This document shows, piece after piece, positions 1-8,874 of a stretch of DNA of 10,286 nt. Below the pieces are notes generated by a model, which saw only the letters and a program-made list of their open reading frames with translations, searched no databases and was not told where the DNA came from. Each line of letters starts with the position of its first letter. The first letter of the stretch is position 1. The translations under genes were made by a program, and so were the position numbers. Source of the stretch: Chromera velia (taxonomy: Eukaryota > Sar > Chromeraceae); the NCBI GenBank assembly GCA_018398765.1, contig JAHBMJ010003529.1, forward strand, positions 1 through 10,286. The letters are read 5' to 3'.

Positions 1-8
1 CACGCACG

Positions 9-49
<41 letters not shown>

Positions 50-60
50 ACACATACACA
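1..60. repeat. CA dinucleotide microsatellite
   Basis: An almost uninterrupted CA run with a few CG and TA variants. It starts at the window edge, so its true length is unknown. Confidence 0.95.
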
Positions 61-299
61 GAGGGCACGAGGGATGTGAGCAGAGGCCAACAAAGACACA
101 GAACAGACGTAAAGACAAAAAGACGATCGGGCAGAGGGGCAGGCCAAAAACCAATCAGGCAGAGAGAGAAGAACATAGAGAGAAACAGCCTTCAATGTAT
201 TCATTCTCCCGGTGGGAATATGATTTCAATTTTCACTTGTCCTTTTGTTCTTTTTTCTTTTCTTATTCATCTGTATGTTTCTTTTGTTTTTCCTCCCTT

Positions 300-435
300 C
301 CCGCCTTGCTTTCTTCCTTCCTTCCTTCCTTCCTTCCTTCCCTTGTTCCGCTTCCTTCTTTTCTTGCTTCCTTCTCTCCCAACTTTCTTCCTTCCTTCCT
401 TCCTTCCTTCCTTCCTTTCTTTCCTTTTTTTTTTT

Positions 436-467
<32 letters not shown>

Positions 468-600
468 TCGTTCGTTCGTTCGTTCGTTCCTTCGTTGGCT
501 CGCTCGCTCGCTCGTGTATTCCTTCTTTCGTTCATTCGTTCATTCATTCATTCACTCGTTCATTCGTTCGTTCGTTCGTTCGTTCGTCTACTTCTTTTCT
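300..600. repeat. Pyrimidine-rich tetranucleotide repeat tract
   Basis: Successive runs of CTTC, CTTT and then GTTC/ATTC units, nearly all pyrimidine up to about 468. The plus strand has few stops, which creates long but meaningless open frames rich in Ser, Phe and Leu. The units grade into the 20-bp minisatellite that follows after 720 and share its four-base building blocks. I see no gene in 61-725. Confidence 0.9.
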
Positions 601-725
601 TTTAGTTTTTCTTTGTTTGTTTGTTTTTTTCCTTTCGTCCTTCTTTCTGTCCGTCTGCGAGATCTTTTTTTTATCCGTTCACTTGGTCATTGAGTCAATT
701 ATTTGTTTTTCCTTCCATAGGAGAT

Positions 726-1432
726 CATTCCTTCGTTCGTTGTTTCATTGCTTCATTCGCTGTTTCAGTCCTTCGTTCGTCGTTTCATTGCTTCGTTCGT
801 TGTTTCAGTCCTTCGTTGGTTGTTTCATTGCCTCCTTCGTTGCTTCATTCCTTCGTACGTTGTTTCATTCCTTCGTTCGTTGTTTCAGTCCTTCGTACGT
901 TCTTTCATTGCTTCGTTCGTTGTTTCATTCCTTCGTTCGTTGTTTCATTGCTTCCTTCGTTGCTTCCATTGCTTCGTTCGTTGTTTCATTCCTTCGTTCG
1001 TTGTTTCAGTCCTTCGTTCGTTGTTTCATTCCTTCGTTCGTTGTTTCATTCCTTCGTTCGTTGCTTCATTCCTTCGTACGTTGTTTCATTCCTTCGCTCG
1101 TTGCTTCATTCCTTCGTTCGTTGTTTCATTCCTTCGTTCGTTGTTTCAGTCCTTCGTTAGTTCTTTCATTGCTTCCTTCGTTGTTTCATTGCTTCCTTCG
1201 TTGTTTCAGTCCTTCGTTCGTTGTTTCAGTCCTTCGTTCGTTTTTTCAGTCCTTCGTTCGTTGTCTCATTCCTTTGTTCGTTGTTTCATTGCTTCGTTCG
1301 TTGTTTCATTGCTTCGTTCGTTGTTTCATTCCTTCGTTCGTTGCTTCATTCCTTTGTTCGTTGTTTCATTCCTTCCTTCGTTGCATGTTCGTTGCTTTAT
1401 TTCTTCGTTCGTTGCTTCATTCCTTCATTCAA
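726..1432. repeat. 20-bp minisatellite, about 35 copies
   Basis: The consensus unit is CATTCCTTCGTTCGTTGTTT, itself five four-base words. Common variants are CATTGCTT and CAGTCCTT starts, and CCTTCGTTGCTT or CGTACGTT interiors. One extra C near 965 and a shortened unit near 1385 break the register. Because 20 is not a multiple of 3, a 60-bp super-period gives the same 20-residue cycle in all three plus frames, none of which contains a stop. I regard the resulting long ORF (to 1627) as a by-product of the repeat. Confidence 0.93.
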
Positions 1433-1485
1433 TCGTATATTCAGAGAGTCAGTAAGTCAGCGGGAACAGTCCATCGATTCTGCTT

Positions 1486-1985
<500 letters not shown>

Positions 1986-2756
1986 CTAACTGTTTTGCAA
2001 ACTACATATGCGTGTACAGTTGTCTCCCAACACAGGGGCGCCCGTTTTCAGCTGGTAGAATGTGCGTCAACTCCTTTGTCAGACGCTTCAGCGGGCCGCG
2101 CACTTTTGTCCTGTTTGTTACAATGTCTCTCATTCATGTAGATGATCAAGTATAGTAACCCGATCTGAGTCTGGAGTTTGCTGCGGATCGATGGTATGCA
2201 TGCATGCAGCCTTCGGAAAAATCAAGGTCAGACAGTTTTCATGCCATGCAAAGGGATGCCGTGCCGGGGCTAGCCGGGGCCCAAATGCAGGGCCTCGGTT
2301 CTTGTCTAGATCTGTAAGCCACCGCGACCTCAACCATGCATCGGGAAACGGATCTTGTTGTGGTAGACTCTTGTAGTAGGTACTTGTGACGGCTCTTTAC
2401 GGCTCTTAACAAAATTCCGTTATGCAAACTCGAACTCAGTGCGAACTCCCCCGCAAAACTCCATTTGGCCGAAAATTTGCTAAAACGTGCCCCTCAAACG
2501 TAAATCGGGGCCGCACATGAATGAATGCAACACTATATGCAACATGCAGCTTCAGACTGAACTGAATGCACTTAATATCATTATGTTAAAAAAAACATGC
2601 ATCTGACGCAAGCAAGCTTGCAAACGGCTCCAGAAAGCAAGTAAAAGTAAGAAAACTAATATACATGGCATGTAATGGCATGCAACTGGTTGACGCATAT
2701 AACCGGGGAAAGAAATATGCGCTCAGTGATATTGTGCTTATATAGTAGTTACACTA

Positions 2757-2799
<43 letters not shown>

Positions 2800-2802
2800 A
2801 TA
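2757..2802. repeat. Trinucleotide (TAG/TGG) microsatellite
   Basis: A run of AGT/TAG triplets interrupted by three GGT triplets and ending in TAATAATTA, at the edge of the AT-rich part of the intergenic stretch. Confidence 0.85.
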
Positions 2803-3110
2803 ATTAAGTTACTAATAATTCTAGTTTAATTAAACTAATATTTTTCTTTAAAAAAAATAATCGTCCTAATAAACATGATTTAAAAATATCTAAGAACTAG
2901 TTTTAAAAGTTATGAAATTGAGATAAGGCTGATAAACGGTAATACTTCGGTGACGGTCACTGTCATTCATTACAAGCGGTTTTTGTGTGTGTATTTACGT
3001 ATTGTTTAATTGTTCATCAAACTTATCTTTGAAGTCTCAAGTTTGAATTAGATTTTTAAAAAGGAATCATCTTATACTACAGGCTTTCTTCTATTGCTCG
3101 CTCTGCAGGA

Positions 3111-3157
3111 GTGTTTGTCATTCTATTACAGCAATGACGGTTGAATGACACAAACAC
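3111..3157. other. Short imperfect inverted repeat
   Basis: GTGTTTGTCATTC at 3111-3123 pairs with 3143-3157, which reads GAATGACACAAACAC, leaving a two-base bulge and a 19-base loop. It is a 13-bp stem in non-coding DNA with no further context, so a role is uncertain. Confidence 0.4.
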
Positions 3158-4038
3158 ATTGTCGGGAATGACGCCGGATCGAGCCTGGAGCATCAGTCAT
3201 TCGATTCAACTCGCACTCACTTACGACAGTCGATCAAAAGCACACTGTATTCGAATTAGTTATATGTGAAGCATGCATGGCCATTTGCAGACAGCGTGAG
3301 ACAAGATCCGACGGTACGTCCGAAGCAAAAGAAGAGAAGAAAACAGAAGAGGGGCCATTTTCAAGAGGCTGGGCGAATGAGCGTATGTGCGTGTCTGTGT
3401 CCACGCGTGGGTGGGTGAGCGAATAAGTGAGTGAGTGTGTAATGGTGAGTGAGCGCGGGCCCGAGTGAGAATTGCTTCCTATTCAGACGTGTATGGGAGA
3501 AAATGCATGTTCTTGCCGCTTTTTAGATGCATTAGTTCGTTTCTTCGCTCACCTGTCTGTTTGTTTTCGTTTTCTTTTTTAAGTGTTCGCTCTCGTGGTC
3601 TATTCCTTGACAGGTTTCCTTCCCGCCTCCCATCCTTTTTTGAGTCCCCTCTTTGCATTCTTTTGCAATTACCTGCCCGCCCGCAGATCAAACAGACTGA
3701 CAGACGCACACGCAGACAGACAGAGAGACAGGCAGATGCCCCCTTTCTGAGCACCAACCATGCAGACAATGAAGACAGCCTGTGCCGAAGGGGTTTTGCA
3801 TTATCAAGCAAATATAGGGGCATGGACGCATGGATGCATACTTGCTCCATTTTTCGTTCCCTGCTTGCCACTTTGTGTGTAAACCCGTCTTGTTTCCTCT
3901 CGATCAGTGTCTCTCTGTCTCCTTTCTCTTCTTCTTCCTCATCTTCCTCGGGTCGAGGGACCTTCCCTCTTCCCCGTTTTTTTCTTCTTGTTTCTTTTCT
4001 GATCTTTGCCGTCAGAACGGTCGAATTCAATTTGCAAG

Positions 4039-4167
4039 ATGAGAAGAGGACATGAAAGAAGAAAAAACAAGACAGGCAAGGCAGGCAAGAGACGACAAGG
4101 AAGGAAAAAGAAATCATGCAAAAGTGAGGGTCAACACAATCACACAGACAAACAGACACACAGACAA

Positions 4168-4234
<67 letters not shown>

Positions 4235-4235
4235 A

Positions 4236-4290
<55 letters not shown>

Positions 4291-4485
4291 ACAATTTCTG
4301 CTGAAAGAAACCCATGCCATTTCACCCCCACGTTTCTTCATGCAACGTACAGGCTTTGCTCCGCTCTCTTGGCACAAGTAAGTTTTGAATTTTGTCTGGT
4401 CAATTCCCCTCTGAGTCCTCTCTCGTTCTGTTTTTCCTTTTTGTTTTCTCAGAAACAAGCCAGCAGGAAGAAGGAAGCCTTATGA
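4039..4485 (+). CDS. Weak spliced ORF with a Thr-Asp-Arg-Gln repeat
   Basis: An ATG at 4039 opens a basic stretch (MRRGHERRKNKTGKAGKRRQ), then a long TDRQ/TNRQ-type repeat encoded by the CAGA/CAAA array, then a normal-looking end (HATYRLCSALLAQ). A near-ideal intron follows at 4378-4452: the donor is CAA-GTAAGT and the acceptor is a long pyrimidine tract ending TTTTCTCAG. Splicing in phase 0 gives ten more residues, KQASRKKEAL, and a TGA at 4483-4485, about 123 residues in all. The intron is the strongest evidence. The coding claim is weak because most of the ORF is simple repeat, and the intron could belong to a non-coding transcript or be read in another frame. Confidence 0.25.
4144..4290. 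repeat. CAGA/CAAA tetranucleotide array
   Basis: About 37 tetranucleotide units, mostly CAGA with irregularly spaced CAAA variants. The minus strand gives long Ser-Val-Cys-Leu open frames with no signs of being real. Confidence 0.93.
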
Positions 4486-4964
4486 ACGTTGCTTGCTTGC
4501 CTCATAGACAGAAAGGCAAAGATTAAACAAAGCACGGAGAGAGATTTTGATGTCCAGTCTGCCCTCTTTCGCTTTGCCTCCTCGCCTGACTCCGTTCGCT
4601 GTTGTTGAATTCATCTACGTATGATCTACACCTCACGCATGCAAGAAGGCCGAGTTAGAATCCGAATGAACACCCACTCACCCTGTGCCCGCTTTGCTTC
4701 TGCTGCTCATCAGGTGAGAGCCGCAGCAGCGGGTCGGGCAAGCCACTCACTTAGTCACTCACTCCAGTGATGGATCAATCACGCATGCACTTCTCTGAAT
4801 TAATTCGATCACCCCCTCCCATGCACCCTTTCTCCCTCCCCCCTCCTTCCCTTTGCCACTCTGGCCCCTCCCCAGGACTCCAGTTTGATCGATGGAGGCG
4901 CACCACTCAAGCCGACGGTACGCACACAAGTTAGAAGTGAGGCCTTCGTTCTGTGTTTTGTTTT

Positions 4965-5160
4965 TTAGAAGTTACATCGGTTTATTTTTTTGTTTTCTGA
5001 TTTCATTACATCGGAATGTTGGCCACCGCTTCCCCCAGGTCGTCTTGAGGACTGAGGAGGGCATCCTCGAATTCCAATTCCATCATCTCTTCGCGACTCT
5101 TCCGACCAGTGTCCATTTCGTTCATCTTCCTGGGACTCAACTGGGGACTCCCGAGAGACC
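4965..5160 (-). CDS. amt: Transporter exon 9, probable terminal exon
   Basis: Opens [20 protein letters not shown] and SRRDDGIG, hydrophilic and acidic. The acceptor is GCATTGCCTGCAG. The frame stays open to TAA at 4967-4965. The last 18 or so residues become AT-rich and less convincing, so a donor at 5027 (GCG-GTGGCC) or 5010 (GAT-GTAATG) leading to a further exon is possible. Confidence 0.5.
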
Positions 5161-8100
5161 CTGCAGGCAATGCGTCCATGATTGTATGCAGTCAGTCAAG
5201 TCAATCACCTCACGTGTCAGACGGAGGTCAATCAGTGCTCAACACACAAACTGGTGTACACGCACGGCTTGACATGCTCTGCTGGACAGATACTTACTCG
5301 CAGACAGATGCCGCCTCAGAGGGCAGCTCGGCTTTGCTGAGATCAGCCGAGAGGCCCTGAAATTGCACGCAGTCGCAGCTCACGAGTTTTCATTGTGGGG
5401 GAGGGGGATCGATATAGCGTGACAGTATGGAGCTAGGTAAATTAGACATTTCATATAAATAGAAAACCGAAAATATGTGGCTTCCCGAAAATTGGCATAG
5501 AGGACACACACAAAATCTCTTACTTAATGATCTCACGCACGCGAAATTCTAGACACAAGAGGAGCCGGATGGGGACGACTGCACGGGCCCCATCTCGCCG
5601 ACCTCCATAGTCTTCCCGAGGCACTCACTCACCCAACGAAGCATACGTACATGTTGGTCTGTCTCTATATACACAGAAATACCGACTGCATGAAAGCCGC
5701 CTGCCCAGCTTTGGTGCCCCACACAGCACCACCCATGCACCTCTCTCCACTCTGAGCAAGCTCAAAGAAAGAAAGAAAGAAAGAAAGAAAGAAGGAAGGA
5801 AGGAAGGTAACGTGTGCGTAGAGACAACTAGCACCAACCCATCACCGGATCACTCTTGCCGATCGACACCCACGCAGACACTCACTCACTCACTCACTCA
5901 CTCACTCGACCGATCGATCACGAATTCATTGACGACTCACTCGAGGATTGCGACTTCTTTGGAGAGAGGCCCAGCTCTTCGTCGTTGAATCTGACAGCTG
6001 AGGGTCTTCTCTGCACTCATTCAGTCATTCATGTTTTTACTTATATATTCATGCATTCATTCATGAACTCATGTATCAATGCTTGTATACTGATCTATTC
6101 AGACAAAGTCGATGGGGCAGCGGCAAATGGAATCAATGAATGAATGAATGAAGCAGATCGATCGAGATGGAGCATGTCGATAGTAGGAGAATGATTGAGA
6201 CAAACAAAGGAACCACAAGAAATCGAATGTGGCAATAGACACCCAAGCAATCAAATTGAACAGAATTACTTTCTTTCTGTAGCTTCTCAGATTTTCCACC
6301 GGCTCTTTGATCGCACAGTCAGGCCAATTGGCTGACCGACCGACCAGGTTGCTCATTTGCCTGTCCCCAATTGCGTCCGAGACGTTGCTGGAGCTTCGAT
6401 GAATCTCTTTCCCGTCCTCCTTCTCTTTAGCTCGGACGGGCACTTTCCTCCTGCTGCTCTTCTTCTTGTCCCCAGAATTTGAGACAACCCTGGCGAGAAC
6501 GGGTGGGTCCTCCGAGTTGTTCTCTCCTTCCTTCTCGCCCTTCTCGGCCTTCTCGAGGGATTTCTCAATCGCCTCTCTGTCTGTGATCCCTGCAGACACA
6601 CGGAAGCAGGCAGACGAGGAAGGAAGCAGATGCGGAGGCAGATAGGCACACAGGCAGACACACAGACAGGCATACACAGGAAAGCAGGCAGGCAGGCAGG
6701 CAGGCAGGCAGGCGCGAGGCGGACAAACCCAGAAAGCCGCAGCAACAATTCGTTGGTCCTGTCTGCTTCTGAAGAGGTGATTGTCAGCATGACTTCGTAC
6801 TTGCTCTCGGTCAAAAACAATGGTTGGGAGTGCAACCGCAAAAGAAAGCAGAATAGAGGCAGCTAGTGGAGAGAAGAAAGGCACACATGCATGACACAAC
6901 CGTGGTCCCTAACTGTCCCGACAAACGGCGCCCCCCGTGGATGTCTTTTCTATGTGTTGTTTATGTGTTGTTTAGAGCTTAGAACAATACACGTACCTGA
7001 CTGTCCCGACAGACGGCGCCTCCCGTGGATGTCGTGGTTGTACGCTGAGTGCCCATGCTTGATGTAATCGAGTCCTGAACAGAGAAGGAAGGTATTCGAT
7101 CATGTACATTTCCCTTCTTTGTTTGTTGTTTTGATTGAATGCTTGTTGGCCGGCCTATCTTTCTGCTCATTGTATCCATCGCAGTGGAGAATTAAGGTCT
7201 TTTTCTTTTTTTTTTTCTGTCGAGAAATAAATATACACTGCGGCCAGAATCATTGGATGTGGATGCGCTGCGAAGAGTAAATCCTGCGCGGCTCTCATTC
7301 GCATGCGTTTCAATTTGCGTACTTTTGTGATGCTGCTCATATTTTTGTGGGCACTAGTCTGTGTCAGTTCATCATCCTGCTGCCTCTTTCTTCCTTTTTC
7401 CTCCCTTTATTGTTTTCTGGTTCATTGTTCAGTACGTTGACTTAACTTCGGCATTTCACTATGGCAGCGCTGTTGCAAGGAAGGATACAGTCAGGGATTG
7501 GCCGGACGGCCTTTTTCTCTTCTGGTGCTGTTTTTCTTTCTGGTGCTTATCCTCATCAGCCATGAAGAGCCTTTTTCTCTTCTGGTGCTGTTTTTCTTTC
7601 TGGTGCTTATCCTCATCAGCCATGAAGAGCAACTCAAGTTGTGTTTCCACAATCTTGATTGCAAGCTGCGAATCTGCTCTGACTGCCTGACAGACGGAGG
7701 GACTGAGAGACAGACGTACCCACCCTCTTTCTCATGGAATTTGGATATGCGAAGCCAGCCGACGATTTTGATCATAGCGAAACACGGGTACATGAGTCCT
7801 GCATGCGAGGAGCGAAAAGAGAAGGTGCAGAATTCTGTGTGAAAGTGCATGCATTGATCAGAGCGAAACACGAGCCCTGCATGCGAGGAGCAAAAAGCAA
7901 AAGAAAAAGATCCGATCGAGAGAGGACTGAGTACGGGGATGAACCACGTCGACTCATTCATTTATTCATTTTACCATTGCGGTGAACACAACTCCCGCAT
8001 ACTGCCGAAAACGAGCGAGAACTCCGAAAATGGTGTACGCGTTGCTGCCACATCAGATTTTCCTCTTGGCGGCCTGACCCAACTACCCTTCGTGTCTCTC

Positions 8101-8835
8101 CAACCCCGTTCCTCCTTCCTTCGTGTCTCTCCAACCCCATTCCTCCTTCCTTCGTGTCTCTCCAACCCCGTTCCTTCTTCCTTCCACACGCCCATGCGTT
8201 CCTCCTTCCCATATGGGATACAGAATTCTGTATGAAAATAAACGTCTCTCCAACCCCGTTCCTCCTTCCTTCCACACGCCCATGCGTTCCTCCTTCCCAT
8301 ATGGGATACAGAATTCTGTATAAAAATAAACGTCTCTCCAACCCCGTTCCTCCTTCCTTCCACACGCCCATGCGTTCCTCCTTCCCATATGGGATACAGA
8401 ATTCTGTATAAAAATAAACGTCTCTCCAACCCCGTTCCTCCTTCCTTCCACACGCCCAAAGAAAGTGAGAAAAAAAACAGAGAGACAGAAGAAAAGAAAA
8501 AAAGAGAGAACGAGAAAGAGAGAGAGAGAAAGCGGAAGAGAGAAAGAGAAGCGGAAGACGGCTGGGAAGAGAGGGAGAAGAAAGAGAAATCAAGAAAGGT
8601 CGCTTGACTGACTGACTGACTGACTGACTGACTGACTGACTGACTGACTCACTTACTCACTTACTCACGGACTCACTGACTCACTGACCGACCCACCGAT
8701 AGTCCAGGCAGCCATCGTCAACACAGCGGCGAGTTGAATGCCCAGCTGGAGGAATTTGCCTGCAACGAAGCAAGTAAGCGTCTCTCTCTGTGAGTGTGTG
8801 TGTGCGTGCGTGCGTGTGTGTGTGTGTGTGTGTGG

Positions 8836-8874
<39 letters not shown>

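Larger units (their letters stand above)
8411..8872 (+). repeat. Left arm of a large inverted repeat
   Basis: This 462-bp arm is the reverse complement of 9837-10286. The only difference I find is in the TGAC run: 11 units here (8605-8648) against 8 in the other arm. In order it contains the end of the 88-bp array, a purine-rich tract (8457-8600), the TGAC run, the transporter TM11 exon in sense (minus) and a TG tract. The spacer is 8873-9836. Confidence 0.96.

Noticed and set aside
3175-3215. Possible tRNA B-box-like words (GGATCGAGCC, ATTCGATTC)
   Set aside because: No matching A box, acceptor stem or cloverleaf could be drawn around them.
3479-4315. 278-codon minus-strand ORF rich in SVCL repeats
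   Set aside because: Its start is the CAGA/CAAA array read backwards. The Glu/Lys-rich middle part looks more protein-like but has no supporting acceptor.
6590-6899. Signal-peptide-like start ([20 protein letters not shown]) of the long minus ORF ending at 6099
   Set aside because: Exon 4 joins directly to 6589 in phase and the transporter needs this stretch as intron. The run after it is simple CCTG repeat. A donor at CAA-GTACGA would not fit the phase of 6589.
7003-7074. Histidine-phosphatase (RHG motif) reading of KHGHSAYN
   Set aside because: The upstream exons show that this is the Amt tail motif; the RHG resemblance is coincidental.
7003-7179. Minus ORF starting at 7179 and reading [10 protein letters not shown] through exon 4
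   Set aside because: The other frame of the same exon ([12 protein letters not shown]) matches the ammonium-transporter tail and fits the phases on both sides.
8701-8783. Plus-strand exon reading [16 protein letters not shown] with donor CAA-GTAAGC in the left arm
   Set aside because: It is exactly antisense to the TM11 exon, whose minus-strand reading has family support and phase continuity.
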